A stretch of 64,000 bases of DNA from Syntrophales bacterium (GCA_023229765.1 JALNYO010000014.1:28550-92549), one strand, 5' to 3'. Positions 44,619 through 54,842 are shown, counted from the first letter of the stretch. Notes: generated by a model from the sequence alone, not told the origin. Translations and numbers: made by a program.

Positions 44619-47600
44619 TCAAACCATTCTCCGTATTTCTTCGATCCTGGCATCCAGACGTTTTCGGGAGACGGGGAATGGCGTTTTTAATTCCTGTGCA
44701 AAAACCGATACTTTGTATTCCTCGATCATCCAGTGGAGTTCTTCGAGGGCGGTGAGCTTTTCTTCTGCAGAGGGTTGCGGCATAGCCGAGAGATCCCTTA
44801 AAATATCCTCCAACGCCCGTATTTCACCCCCCCGGGTGAGGGCCTTTTCCAGATGAACAGCGCCCTTTTCCGCACGAATAATCAGCGCACGGAGATAACG
44901 GACGATCTGCGCAAGCCGCTTTTCATCGTATTTAATCAGAAAGTCGGCGGGAACAAGGCGATCCAGTTCATTGCGCAAACCAGTAAGAAAATTGAGAAAA
45001 GGGCGATTGGAGCCATTGGCGGCTTCCAGCTTGCGAAATTTTTCAGTAACCTCGTAGAGCGCCTTTATGACGGGTGCAGCAATCTTGATTATCTCCTCCC
45101 CCTTTGGCAGAATAAGGGGTTGGACTTTTTGCGCATGCGAATAGAAAGCTCGCTCTGTGCGGATGTCAACTGCAAAAAGATCATTCAGCACCTTTTCATA
45201 GAGGGCGTTTTCCAGACTTTTCGTCCCTCCAAAGGCGGCAGCGGGCATTTTGAGCTCTCCGCTGGGTGAGAGGGACTTGTGCAGAGCGCGCAGCTCCTTC
45301 GGGAAATGCAAGGTAAAAAGGGCTTTAACCCCCGCGAGGTGAATGGCATTTGCCTCCTGAGAACTCTTGAAGAGGCGCAGTGAAGCCGCATCGCCGGCAG
45401 CCTCCAGGGCAGGGTAGAGGACAAACGGTTTGCTGCCATGTTCCTCGATCACAATATTTTCCGGAATATCCCCGAAATCCCATGTAATCAGTCCCGTTTT
45501 TTCCCAGGCCGCGCGCGCTCTGGCTAAAGCCCTATCCCCTTCAGCATCGTCAAACTTCCTTTCAAATAGCGAGAGGTCTCTGCCTGCCGCGACTTCCCGA
45601 CCCTTGGCATCGACGACGGAAAACCGAAGATTGAGCCTTTCTTCGACATTGGCAAGCTGCCAGCATGAGGCGGGGATATCCACCCCGAACCGGTCATGGA
45701 GAAAACGGCTAAGGGTTGAAAGCAGGCGACCCTCGCGGGGCATCTCCTTTAAAACTATGTCTGCCGTATTAGTCAACGGCATAAGTTTTTTGCGGTATTC
45801 CTTTGGAAGCGAGCGCAGCAGGGCGGCGATTTTTTCCTGCAGAAGGCCGGGCACCCCCCAGTCAAGAGAGGCTGCCGGCACAGAAGAAACGGATTGCACT
45901 GGAATTTTCAGAGTTATGCCGTCCTCGGGTTTCCCGGGGGCAAAACGATAGTTGCATTCCAGTTTCCAGCCCGCTGCGGAAACTGAATCGGGATAGAGCT
46001 CGATTTCGTGGGAATCCGGTTCCTTGACCAGCAGGTCTTCCTCCTTCATCAGCAGGAAGGAGTCGTCCCCACTGTCGCGCACCAGCCGCTGGAGCGTTCT
46101 GATATCGAAAATCCCCGGCAGGCGATCTTCATAAAAGCGGGCAATTTCCTCCTCGCCGACGAGCAGGTCGTGCCGGCGGATTTTTTCTTCCATGTCGGAT
46201 ATTTTCTTGATCAACGCCTGGTTGCGGACCAGGAAGGGGAGGGGAGAATTTACCTCTCCCTCAACAAGAGCGCCGCGGATGAATATCCGGGATGCCTCTG
46301 CGGGATCGATTTTTCCGTAAGAAACCGGTCGGCCGGCAACGATTGTCAGGCCGAAAAGGGTAACCTGCTCTGTAGCTACAACCTCGCCGCGCTTCTTCTC
46401 CCAATGCGGGGCAAAATATGTATGGTGGCAGAGGTCTCCGGCCAACTCCTCAATCCATGCACTGTCTATATTGGCAACGATTCTGGCAAAAAGTCTTGAT
46501 GTTTCGATTAGTTCCGCTGCAACTATCCAGTTGCCGCCATGGTTGAAGAGACCGGAGCCGGGAAATACCATCGCCTGCCTTCCCTGAGTTGCCGTGTAGA
46601 GGTTTTTTTCCTTTTTAAAGGCGATATGTCCAAGAAAACCGCTAAGTATCGAGCGGTGGATAGCCATGTAAACAGCGGCGCCGCTTCGATTTTCAGATGC
46701 GAGGCGGTTTTTGGGGGAGCCGTTTTTATTGTCGGGGGATATTTTATCTGCCCCTTCGCCCGTTTCCAAAGGAGTGAGAAATTTGTTTTCCGTAAGGATG
46801 GTCGTGAGCTGGCTGTAAATATCTCGCCATTCCCGAATGCGGCGCCAGGAGAGGAAGTTGTCGCGGCATAATTTGCGGAGCCGGTTTTGTGACTTTTCGC
46901 CGTCGGCGGCGCCGTAAACATGATCATATATCTTCAAGAGTGAAATGAAATCCGAGGCAGGGTCCTTGTACGGGGTATGGGCCCGATCGGCATCCTTTTC
47001 CTTTTCCAGCGGTCTTTCCCGCGGGTCCTGAATGGTCAGGGCGGCGGCGATTACAATGACCTCCCGGAGGCAATTCTCTTTTTTCGCCTCGATAATGATC
47101 CTGGCGATACGGGGATCGATCGGCAAACTGGCCATAATTTTCCCCATTTTTGTTAAATGCCAGGGCTCCCCATTGCCCTGCGGCCCCATCAAATGCTCCA
47201 CCGCCTTGAGTTCCTGGAGCGTCTCCAATCCGTCCTTGATGCTCTTCGGGGCGGGCTTGTCGATAAAGGGAAAGGCGCTGATGTCTCCGAGCCCCAGGGC
47301 GAGCATCCGGAGAATAACCCCGGCAAGATTCGCGCGGAGTATTTCCGGGGGGGTATAAAGGGGTTTGGCCAGGTACTCCTCTTCCGAGTAAAGACGGATG
47401 CAGACGCCACTTGCGACCCGTCCGCAGCGGCCTTGGCGCTGATCGGCGCTGCTTTTGGAAATCGGCCGGACGGGAAGCCCCGCGGTGCGGGAGCGAGGGT
47501 TATAGATGGAGATCCTGGCGAGCCCGGTATCGATGACAAACCGGATGCCGGGAATGGTGAGGGATGTTTCCGCAACGTTCGTCGCAACGACGATTCGCCT

Positions 47601-48506
47601 TTGGATTGTCTGCTGAAAGACCCGTTGCTGTTCCATACGGCTAAGGCGGGAAAATAGCGGCAGGATAACGGCATCTTCGCCCAGATGTCCCTGCAGCAGT
47701 TCACAGGTTTCCCGGATATCCTGTTCTGTCGGCATGAAAATAAGGATATCGCCCCGTTCCTTTTTCCGCACCAGCTCATCAACCGCCTGAACCGCAGCTT
47801 CGATGTAGTTTCCCTCGCCCTGCTCTTCGGAATCGCGGTCTGGGGGCGAGTAGCGTACCTGTACCGGGTACACCCTTCCGGAAACTTCGATGATCGGCGC
47901 CTTGTCAAATGCCTCGGAAAACTTTTCGGTGTCGATCGTCGCCGAGGTGATGATGACGCGCAGGTCATCCCGTTTCATCAGGATATTTTTTAAAATACCG
48001 AGAACAAAGTCGATGTTGAGGCTTCTTTCATGCGCCTCATCGACGATGATCGTGTCATATCTCCTGAGCAGCGGATCTCTATGTGTCTCCATCAGGAGGA
48101 CGCCGTCGGTCATTATCTTAATTGCGGCGCCGGGCGGGGTGTGATCGTCAAAGCGTATCTTGTAGCCGACCGAACGGCCAACCTCTTCTCCCATCTCCTC
48201 GGCGATTCTCCGGGCAACGGCGATCGCGGCAATTCGCCGCGGCTGCGTGCAGGCGATCATGCCGGTTCGCCCCCGGCCCGCTTCGATGCAGAATTTGGGT
48301 ATCTGGGTTGTTTTCCCGGAGCCGGTTTCCCCAGTTACCACAATAACCGGATTTTTTTTGAGAGCGGCGATAATCTCATCCTTCCGCTCCAGGATCGGCA
48401 GCTCCAGCGGGTATAAGAGCCGCGGCATAATAACGCGGCGGGCCGCAAACGGTCTTCGGTGTTCTTTTGACCTCGGTGATTCCTTGTCTGTTTGCAAAAT
48501 TTCCAT
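44619..48506 (-). CDS. hrpA: ATP-dependent RNA helicase HrpA
   Basis: DEAH-box RNA helicase of ~1300 residues, close to E. coli HrpA (1300). Seen: Walker A TGETGSGKTTQIPKFC, DEAHERSLNIDFVLGIL, VVATNVAETSLTIPGIR, and QRQGRCGRVASGVCIRLY, followed by the winged-helix/ratchet region and a long C-terminal HrpA-specific extension (DUF3418-type). Role in RNA processing and ribosome rescue. The frame opens at TTG 48569, but ATG 48506 (MEILQTDKES) preceded by AAAGGAAG is preferred; a later ATG at 48428 is also possible. Downstream minus-strand genes are 51 bp away and may be co-transcribed. Confidence 0.93.
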   Translation of the reverse strand: MEILQTDKESPRSKEHRRPFAARRVIMPRLLYPLELPILERKDEIIAALKKNPVIVVTGETGSGKTTQIPKFCIEAGRGRTGMIACTQPRRIAAIAVARRIAEEMGEEVGRSVGYKIRFDDHTPPGAAIKIMTDGVLLMETHRDPLLRRYDTIIVDEAHERSLNIDFVLGILKNILMKRDDLRVIITSATIDTEKFSEAFDKAPIIEVSGRVYPVQVRYSPPDRDSEEQGEGNYIEAAVQAVDELVRKKERGDILIFMPTEQDIRETCELLQGHLGEDAVILPLFSRLSRMEQQRVFQQTIQRRIVVATNVAETSLTIPGIRFVIDTGLARISIYNPRSRTAGLPVRPISKSSADQRQGRCGRVASGVCIRLYSEEEYLAKPLYTPPEILRANLAGVILRMLALGLGDISAFPFIDKPAPKSIKDGLETLQELKAVEHLMGPQGNGEPWHLTKMGKIMASLPIDPRIARIIIEAKKENCLREVIVIAAALTIQDPRERPLEKEKDADRAHTPYKDPASDFISLLKIYDHVYGAADGEKSQNRLRKLCRDNFLSWRRIREWRDIYSQLTTILTENKFLTPLETGEGADKISPDNKNGSPKNRLASENRSGAAVYMAIHRSILSGFLGHIAFKKEKNLYTATQGRQAMVFPGSGLFNHGGNWIVAAELIETSRLFARIVANIDSAWIEELAGDLCHHTYFAPHWEKKRGEVVATEQVTLFGLTIVAGRPVSYGKIDPAEASRIFIRGALVEGEVNSPLPFLVRNQALIKKISDMEEKIRRHDLLVGEEEIARFYEDRLPGIFDIRTLQRLVRDSGDDSFLLMKEEDLLVKEPDSHEIELYPDSVSAAGWKLECNYRFAPGKPEDGITLKIPVQSVSSVPAASLDWGVPGLLQEKIAALLRSLPKEYRKKLMPLTNTADIVLKEMPREGRLLSTLSRFLHDRFGVDIPASCWQLANVEERLNLRFSVVDAKGREVAAGRDLSLFERKFDDAEGDRALARARAAWEKTGLITWDFGDIPENIVIEEHGSKPFVLYPALEAAGDAASLRLFKSSQEANAIHLAGVKALFTLHFPKELRALHKSLSPSGELKMPAAAFGGTKSLENALYEKVLNDLFAVDIRTERAFYSHAQKVQPLILPKGEEIIKIAAPVIKALYEVTEKFRKLEAANGSNRPFLNFLTGLRNELDRLVPADFLIKYDEKRLAQIVRYLRALIIRAEKGAVHLEKALTRGGEIRALEDILRDLSAMPQPSAEEKLTALEELHWMIEEYKVSVFAQELKTPFPVSRKRLDARIEEIRRMV

Positions 48507-48665
48507 CTTCCTTTTACCCGTTGATTCTATTCGCGGCGGTTTAATACCTGTTTTTGTCGAGAAACTCAAAGCCGATTTATGTTTAAGACAACCTTTCGCT
48601 CAGCGCGGTTTCATTCCCCTTGCAGATGGCAAGGTTGTCCGCTGATGGATAAAGTAAATTTTCAC

Positions 48666-48694
48666 TTGCAATGGATCGGAACACTCTTTATAAA
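48666..48694 (+). promoter_or_regulatory. Sigma-70 promoter of the PilZ-kinase operon
   Basis: TTGCAA (48666-48671), 17 bp, TATAAA (48689-48694): a good sigma-70 promoter in the divergent gap between hrpA and the + strand operon. The transcript would start near 48701, about 60 bp before ATG 48761. Confidence 0.6.
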
Positions 48695-48760
48695 CCCGAA
48701 ACGATCTAACGTGTTTCTCGATGCGGAAAATCAACAAGCATTAACAATATTGAGAAGATA

Positions 48761-50824
48761 ATGACTGACATTAAAAAAGATAACGTGGATGGCAATATTG
48801 GCGAAAAAGAAGTGTTGCAACCATGGTTATTCAAACACAATGAGCTGCTAAAAGCTATATCAACAGCGGTAAAAATCGATCAGAAAAAGCTCACTAATAT
48901 TCTCAACTACAAACATTTCAAGGGTGAACATCTTAACCTGATGATTAGCCATCCATCTTTCCAGGATGAAATCCTTGTCAAACTGTTTTCGGAAGCTTGT
49001 TTAGGGGAGATGTTGGTATGCCGGTGGGGTCAGAATACTTTGACAGTATCTAACTTCGACCAGTATAAATTTAACTATCTTGTTGTTTCTTATGACCAGT
49101 CAGTTATTCTTGTCCCAGTTGAAAGAATTGAGGCTCTGGAGCAGGGGCTATCAATACCATTGCCCGAGGCCAGTTTTCTTATAAGCGACAGGCTGTATCC
49201 ACGTTTCATAAGTAAGGGCGTGAAGGCAGATTTGTGGCAAAACGGTTTCCAAGCTTCCGGTTCATTGATAGATTTTACCCCCAATGCATTTCGCGTCCGT
49301 GTCTGTGCTGCGCCTCCCTCTTCGTTTCGTTGGTTCAACAACGCGGTTCCGTCGCAGGTCCGTCTGTACGAGGGGAAAGATGTTTTTTATTCAGGCAATT
49401 GTAAGTCACTGTACGAAAAACATGATGGTGCAAATAGGGAGATAGTTTTCTCACCCATTGATAACATGATCCAGAGATTCAGCCCGAAAGCTCTGCGAAA
49501 CCCCCGAAGGCAAGGTTCCCCGCCCCTTCATGCGATTTTTGAGCATCCCTTTACAAAGAAAACAATGCAACATCTAATTTTCGATGTATCCACATCCGGC
49601 TTTTCCCTATTCGACCAATCTTCGGAGATTGTACTGTTTACAGGCATGATCATTCCCCAAATGTCAATTTCTTATGCCGGTATTCTGGATATACACTGCA
49701 AGGTTCAGGTTATCTATCGCCGCACTGAAAACGATGGCGTTCGTTTCGGAATAGCCATTCTTGATATGGATCTGACAAACTATAGAAAACTTTTTCAGAT
49801 TTTGAATAACGCCAATAGCGCTGACGAAGGCATGTTGAATAAGGTAAGCTTGGATGAACTATGGGAATTCTTTTTTGATACCGATTTTATTTACCCTCAA
49901 AAATATACATTAATTCAAACCTTCAAGGATGAGTTTAAGGATATCTACAAAAGGCTTTATGAAGAGGCTCCGGATATCGCCAGTTATTTTACCTACCAGA
50001 AAAACGGACATATTTACGGACATATATCCATGCTGAGGGCATACGAAAGGACCTGGATGATTCACCACTTGGCCGCTCGGCCGATGGGAGGAAGGCCGAT
50101 AGGTCTGGCGGTGTTGAAACAGATGATATATTATTTAAATGATGTTAACCATTTGCCGTCGGCAAATATGGACTTTGCCATCACGTATTTTCGTCCAGGC
50201 AACAAATTTCCCGAGAAAATATTCGGCGGGTTTGCCGATTATCACGGCAATTTCCGGCATTGCTCTGTTAACCTGTTTGCTTACATGACATACCCGGTAG
50301 GGAAAACTCTTTGGGAACTTCCCTCTGACTGGTTTCTGAAAGAATGCAATGATTGTGACTCTTTTGATTTTCAGCAGTTTAACCGGAATAATTCAGGCGG
50401 TCTGTTTCCCTCCATCGTTAAACGTCAAAAACCCACAGAATCTCCCTCTCTTGAGGAAACTTTTTCGGTATCCGGGTTTACGCGCGGATGGAAAATGTAT
50501 ATTTTGTACCATATAAACGCCCCCAAAGCTTTTATCATTGACGAAAAATCGGATATGGGATTGAACTTGTCGAATCTCTTGAATGGACTCAAAATTTTTG
50601 TTGCGGACGAAAACGTTAACCCCGAAATAATTTTTGCCGCTGTATCACAAATCAGAAATATTAAACCTGATGAAGCCCTATCGTTGATGATTTATCCGGC
50701 AGAATACGCTTATAAAAACAATTTAGGCTTGCATACTAAAGAGTACGTCTTGTGGATACTTGATATGCAATATGGGAACGAATTTATTGAATATCTTGGT
50801 CGTAAATTCAGAATAAGGCTGTAA
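48761..50824 (+). CDS. PilZ-domain protein with acyltransferase-like C-terminal region
   Basis: A 687-residue cytosolic protein of unassigned family. Seen: PilZ c-di-GMP-binding signature in the middle, with RNPRRQ near residue 246 (RxxxR type) and DVSTSGFSL near 275 (D-x-S-x-x-G type), domain about 244-345. The N-terminal ~230 residues may hold a second, degenerate PilZ/YcgR-N-like barrel (SYDQSVILVPVERIEALE). Residues ~420-560 (RTWMIHHLAARPMGGRPIGLAV) recall GNAT-type N-acyltransferases (inference, weak). Its stop is 12 bp before the kinase at 50837, so they form an operon. AT-rich and Asn/Phe-rich compared with its neighbours. Likely a c-di-GMP-controlled effector. Confidence 0.6.
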   Translation: MTDIKKDNVDGNIGEKEVLQPWLFKHNELLKAISTAVKIDQKKLTNILNYKHFKGEHLNLMISHPSFQDEILVKLFSEACLGEMLVCRWGQNTLTVSNFDQYKFNYLVVSYDQSVILVPVERIEALEQGLSIPLPEASFLISDRLYPRFISKGVKADLWQNGFQASGSLIDFTPNAFRVRVCAAPPSSFRWFNNAVPSQVRLYEGKDVFYSGNCKSLYEKHDGANREIVFSPIDNMIQRFSPKALRNPRRQGSPPLHAIFEHPFTKKTMQHLIFDVSTSGFSLFDQSSEIVLFTGMIIPQMSISYAGILDIHCKVQVIYRRTENDGVRFGIAILDMDLTNYRKLFQILNNANSADEGMLNKVSLDELWEFFFDTDFIYPQKYTLIQTFKDEFKDIYKRLYEEAPDIASYFTYQKNGHIYGHISMLRAYERTWMIHHLAARPMGGRPIGLAVLKQMIYYLNDVNHLPSANMDFAITYFRPGNKFPEKIFGGFADYHGNFRHCSVNLFAYMTYPVGKTLWELPSDWFLKECNDCDSFDFQQFNRNNSGGLFPSIVKRQKPTESPSLEETFSVSGFTRGWKMYILYHINAPKAFIIDEKSDMGLNLSNLLNGLKIFVADENVNPEIIFAAVSQIRNIKPDEALSLMIYPAEYAYKNNLGLHTKEYVLWILDMQYGNEFIEYLGRKFRIRL

Positions 50825-50836
50825 TGAAGGGACAGT

Positions 50837-53692
50837 ATGGGTGAACCACGGCTTTATAACAGTAGGATTATTTACACTTATCTCGAATATCTAATTAAAT
50901 TCCGACCAGAGGTTGATATCCAGAAGCTGATCTCCGATTCCGGAATTGAGTCCTATGAACTCGAGGATGAAGGCCACTGGCTGACACAGAGGCAGGTGGA
51001 TGCCTTTCATGACGCCTTAATGCTGCAGACCAACGACCCCTCGCTATTCAGGGAGGCGGGGAGGTACATGTCGACCTCCCAGTCTTTTGGCATAATCCGG
51101 CAGTTTCTGCTCGGGTTCATTACCCCGACGCAAGCCTATCTGAGAGTCCCCAAGGTTGCCGCTTACATGAACAGGGGTACTTCTTACGCAGTGGAAAAAA
51201 CAGGTCGCAACAAGGTGGAGATAGCAGTAAAAATTTTGAACGGCGTGGAAGACAAACCCTACCAATGCGACAACAGGATCGGCAGTTTTGAGGCAATCGC
51301 GAAACTGTTTACAGGTAAATTGCCGGTGGTGGAACATCCTGTCTGCATCCACAAGGGGGGAGGAAGCAGTTGTGTTTATACAATAAGCTGGGAGGAGCCC
51401 TTTTATCTTAAACTGAGGCGTGCCAGGAATTATCTGGCCATTCCTTCGATAGCGCTGGCTATCGTCTGCGGTTTTCTCCTCTCCCCGCTGCAATTTGCCG
51501 AATGCGCCGTTATCCTTGCCGGAATTCTGGTTGGTTTATCTTATTACAGTCAGATCACTGAAAAAAGGGAGCTCTACGAAAAAATAGAGCGCCAGGGAGA
51601 CACCGCCAGCCGATTTCTCGACCAGATAACGGAGAGTTATGAAAATTCCTTGCTCGTTCAGGAGATTGGTCAAGCTGTATCAAATACCCTCGATATCGAC
51701 AGGCTTCTCGAAGTGATCGGAGAGACCCTGGGAAAAAGACTGAACTTCGACCGGGGCATGATAATGCTTGCAAATGCCGGCAGGACAAATCTCGTCTATG
51801 CGACCGGATACGGATACGCGCCTGAACTGGAAAAGGTTCTGCACGACACAGCCTTTCATCTCAACAACCCCGATTCCCGGGGGCCTTTTGTTGCCTCCTT
51901 CGTTAAACAAACCCCTATCCTTGTCAGTGACATAAATGACATCAAACATAACTTCTCCCCGCGGGGAATTGAATTTGCCGAAAAACTGGGCACAAGTTCA
52001 TTTATCTGTGTTCCCATCGTCTATGAGGGCATTTCGGAGGGGGTTCTCGCGGTCGACAATTACAAGTCAAGCCGGCCGCTCGGACAAAGCGGGGTCAACA
52101 TGCTGATGGGGATCGCAACGCAAATAGCGATCAGTCTTAATAACGCCAGGAGCCACTGCAAACTCAAGGAAAGCGAGGAACGTTTCCGCGCCCTGAGTGA
52201 AAACTCCCCGGATATAATCTACACGGTTGACAACAGGGCTGTGATTACCTACGTCAACCCGGCGGTGAAGGAAAATTTGTTCTATTCTCCGGAAGAGATT
52301 GTCGGGAAACCTTTCTCCGAAATTATCCGCAAAGAGGATATCGGCATCTTCACCGAACTTTTTAAAAACATCATACATGGCCATGAAACCATAAAACATT
52401 TTAACGGGAAGCTCTTGACAAGGGACGGTGAGGAGCGGCTGTTTACGATCAGTGCTGCGCCGAATATCAATGGCACAGGAGAAATGACGGGAATAACTGG
52501 CACTCTTAAGGATATCACCGAGCAGCGCCGCCTTGAGGAGCAGCTCCGCCACACCTCGAAAATGAATGCTATCGGCAAGCTCACCGGGGGAATTGCCCAT
52601 GATTTTAGCAACATATTGCAGGCTATCGGCTCTTACGCCGAAATTTTGAAGTGCCGGAAGCATGAAACTGACGCGGATTGGAGGTATCTACGCAGCATTC
52701 ATGAATTAACAGGCCGGGGCGCCGATCTTGTCAGGCAGATGATGATGTTCGGCAGAAAGATGGAAAGCAGTCTGCGTCCTCTCGATTTGAACAGGGAGAT
52801 CAAAAATAGCGCAGAACTTCTGTTTGGCACTTTTCCGAAGAATATCAAGATAGACTACGAGCTTGCCGACAACCTGCGGACTGTCAATGGCGATGCGGGG
52901 CAGATCGGACAGGTAATCCTCAATCTTGCGGTAAACGCGAAAGATGCTATGCCCGAGGGCGGAACGCTGAAAATTGAAACGGCAAATGTCGATCTGGAAA
53001 AACCTCTTGAATCTTCTTCAGTAAGGGTAATCCCCGGAAGTTATGTCGTTTTACGTGTTTCTGACACCGGTTCCGGGATCGAACCAAATGTGCTCGAACA
53101 CATTTTTGAACCCTTTTATACCACCAAGGCGGTAGGCAAAGGAACGGGGATTGGGCTGGCTGTTGTTTATGGGGTAATCAAGAACCACGACGGCTATATC
53201 TTCTGTCACAGTGAAACAGGCAAGGGGACGACTTTTGAATTCTATCTGCCGGCCATTGACGCTGCCGTTGCGCCTGATGAAAAAGAAGACAATCATCTCT
53301 CTATCGAGAAGATGGGAGGAGGAGAGAGAATTCTCCTCGTTGATGATGAGACTTCCCTGCTTGAAACAGGACAGGAACTCCTTTCCCTTTCCGGGTACGA
53401 CATTCTTACCGCCTCCTCCGGGGAAGAAGCGCTGGATGTGCTGCTGGAGAAACGAGGGGAAATAGAGCTGATTATTATGGATGTGATGATGCCCGGAATG
53501 GGGGGAAGCAAGTGCCTCCAGGAGGTGCTGAAAACATATCCGGATATGAAGGTGATTATGGCAAGCGGGTTTATTGAGGACAAAAAAAAGAAAGGAATTA
53601 TGGATTCAGGAGCAACAGCGTTTATTCGCAAGCCCTACAGAATCGATGAACTAAATCAAAAAATCAGAGAATTACTTGATGCTCAAGTTTAA
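50837..53692 (+). CDS. Hybrid sensor kinase: V4R-like sensor, GAF, PAS, HisKA-HATPase and receiver
   Basis: Membrane hybrid kinase of 951 residues. Seen: N-terminal ~195 residues like an AraC N-terminal/V4R-type ligand domain (YNSRIIYTYLEYLIKF, GHWLTQRQVDAFH, and a C-terminal CIHKGGGSSCVY Cys pair); two close membrane helices around 200-240; GAF (270-440); PAS (445-570); HisKA with GIAHDFSNILQAIGSY; ATPase with SDTGSGIEPN and GTGIGLAVVYGV; and a C-terminal receiver with ILLVDDETSLLE and IIMDVMMPGMGG. The Cys pair might bind a metal or cofactor. It forms an operon with the PilZ protein upstream and overlaps the convergent methyltransferase stop by 4 bp. Confidence 0.88.
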   Translation: MGEPRLYNSRIIYTYLEYLIKFRPEVDIQKLISDSGIESYELEDEGHWLTQRQVDAFHDALMLQTNDPSLFREAGRYMSTSQSFGIIRQFLLGFITPTQAYLRVPKVAAYMNRGTSYAVEKTGRNKVEIAVKILNGVEDKPYQCDNRIGSFEAIAKLFTGKLPVVEHPVCIHKGGGSSCVYTISWEEPFYLKLRRARNYLAIPSIALAIVCGFLLSPLQFAECAVILAGILVGLSYYSQITEKRELYEKIERQGDTASRFLDQITESYENSLLVQEIGQAVSNTLDIDRLLEVIGETLGKRLNFDRGMIMLANAGRTNLVYATGYGYAPELEKVLHDTAFHLNNPDSRGPFVASFVKQTPILVSDINDIKHNFSPRGIEFAEKLGTSSFICVPIVYEGISEGVLAVDNYKSSRPLGQSGVNMLMGIATQIAISLNNARSHCKLKESEERFRALSENSPDIIYTVDNRAVITYVNPAVKENLFYSPEEIVGKPFSEIIRKEDIGIFTELFKNIIHGHETIKHFNGKLLTRDGEERLFTISAAPNINGTGEMTGITGTLKDITEQRRLEEQLRHTSKMNAIGKLTGGIAHDFSNILQAIGSYAEILKCRKHETDADWRYLRSIHELTGRGADLVRQMMMFGRKMESSLRPLDLNREIKNSAELLFGTFPKNIKIDYELADNLRTVNGDAGQIGQVILNLAVNAKDAMPEGGTLKIETANVDLEKPLESSSVRVIPGSYVVLRVSDTGSGIEPNVLEHIFEPFYTTKAVGKGTGIGLAVVYGVIKNHDGYIFCHSETGKGTTFEFYLPAIDAAVAPDEKEDNHLSIEKMGGGERILLVDDETSLLETGQELLSLSGYDILTASSGEEALDVLLEKRGEIELIIMDVMMPGMGGSKCLQEVLKTYPDMKVIMASGFIEDKKKKGIMDSGATAFIRKPYRIDELNQKIRELLDAQV

Positions 53693-54507
53693 TTTCTATA
53701 AGGTTTCATCCCTTTGCACATGATAAGCGGAGTATAGGTAAAACGTCGGGGATCGGCAAAAAATCTTCTGAAATCATCTTTAAATTGTTCAATTCCGCCC
53801 GGATAATCCATGAAAAGAGGTTGCAGACGATCCGCGGTGACTTCGATTTTCTTTGTCCAGTTGAATACATCCGTTTCCCTGGCCTTACCGTAAATGAGGT
53901 GATGTGCCATCAATTCCACCTGTAAATTTTCATATTGTCCGTCAAAAAGATAAGAATAGAGCTTTCGCCCGGCAAAGGTGTCAAAATTGTATTTTTCATC
54001 AAGAAGCGCCATCAGTTTGGGCAAAATGTCTTGCATCGACTCGGGAAGTTCGTAATGATTCAGACAGTTGTAATCGAGATCAAGCAGGCAGAGCCATCCA
54101 CCGGGGTTAAGCAGATTTTTTAAATTTTCCACGATCTCTTTGCTTTCTTTGCGAAAATATTCAAGTACGAAGCGTACCCAAATTATATCAAATGTACCGA
54201 TATCCCGTATAGGTTTTCTGAGGTCGCGGAGGACAAAATCGATTCCTGGCTTGCCTCCATAACTGCAGGTGGCGTCGGCAATGCGCTCCTCGGAAAAATC
54301 CATGCCTACGACGCTCCCCCCCGGCTGAACCATTTCGCGGAAAACATCCGTTGTCACTCCCGGCCCACAGCCGAAATCGAGCACCCGCAGACCGGCCTTG
54401 ATGCCGCACCAGGCGGCCTGCTTGCGCACCGCGTCCGGATCAGTTTTCTGACTGAGGCGCAGGGCCTCTTCACTGTTTTCCATCAGATAATCGCTTTTTG
54501 TCTGCAT
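53689..54507 (-). CDS. Class I SAM-dependent methyltransferase
   Basis: Predicted cytosolic methyltransferase of 272 residues. Seen: SAM-binding LRVLDFGCGPGVTTDVF near residue 50, VVGMDFSEERIADA (acidic post-strand), and RFVLEYFRKESKEIV near the third motif. C-terminal ~100 residues unassigned. ATG 54507 is supported by AAGGAG; the 30 residues upstream in frame look non-coding. It is convergent with the hybrid kinase, sharing 4 bp. Substrate unknown. Confidence 0.85.
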   Translation of the reverse strand: MQTKSDYLMENSEEALRLSQKTDPDAVRKQAAWCGIKAGLRVLDFGCGPGVTTDVFREMVQPGGSVVGMDFSEERIADATCSYGGKPGIDFVLRDLRKPIRDIGTFDIIWVRFVLEYFRKESKEIVENLKNLLNPGGWLCLLDLDYNCLNHYELPESMQDILPKLMALLDEKYNFDTFAGRKLYSYLFDGQYENLQVELMAHHLIYGKARETDVFNWTKKIEVTADRLQPLFMDYPGGIEQFKDDFRRFFADPRRFTYTPLIMCKGMKPYRN

Positions 54508-54594
54508 AATTTCTCCTTGATTTTCGCCTGAACATTTCAGATGAAATTGGCACGGCCCCCATAGCACAACAAGCTTGCAGGAGACAACAGTAAA

Positions 54595-54802
54595 CATGCC
54601 GCGGGGTCTGCGACAAAAATGTGGGTATCATATACTTGCAGAAACTTATTCCCCCTTTGGAAAAGGGGGGCAGGGGGGATTCATAATAAAAGCAAGGGGA
54701 TATTTATTCTCCATCAAATCTCCCCCAACCCCTCTTTGCTAAAGAGGGGTGAAAAACTGCTCTACCCATAAATTTGTCGCACACCCCCTGCCGCGATTCA
54801 TG
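54595..54802. mobile_element. Palindromic miniature element with nested hairpins (MITE-like)
   Basis: A ~208-bp inverted-repeat unit fills the 383-bp divergent gap. Its arms, TGCGACAAAAATGTGGGTA (54609-54627) and TACCCATAAATTTGTCGCA (54763-54781), match at 16 of 19 positions as an inverted pair, and flanking GCCGCGG/CCGCG-like bases extend them. Inside are two further palindromes of opposite orientation, CCCCCTTTGGAAAAGGGGGG (54651-54670) and CCCCTCTTTGCTAAAGAGGGG (54729-54749). No coding capacity and no transposase, so a non-autonomous element or dispersed palindromic repeat. Target duplications are not clear. Confidence 0.7.
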
Positions 54803-54813
54803 TTTCTTATCTG

Positions 54814-54842
54814 TTGATTTTAGCCGGAGATTCTTCTATAAG
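54814..54842 (+). promoter_or_regulatory. Sigma-70 promoter of the GH57-GT5 gene
   Basis: TTGATT (54814-54819), 17 bp, TATAAG (54837-54842), 49 bp before ATG 54891 and just beyond the palindromic element. RBS GGGGAGG precedes the start. Confidence 0.6.

Noticed and set aside
54541..54600. Sigma-54 promoter for the methyltransferase or GH57 gene
   Set aside because: A TTGGCACG block is present, but the GC of the -12 element is not at the required 10-bp distance.
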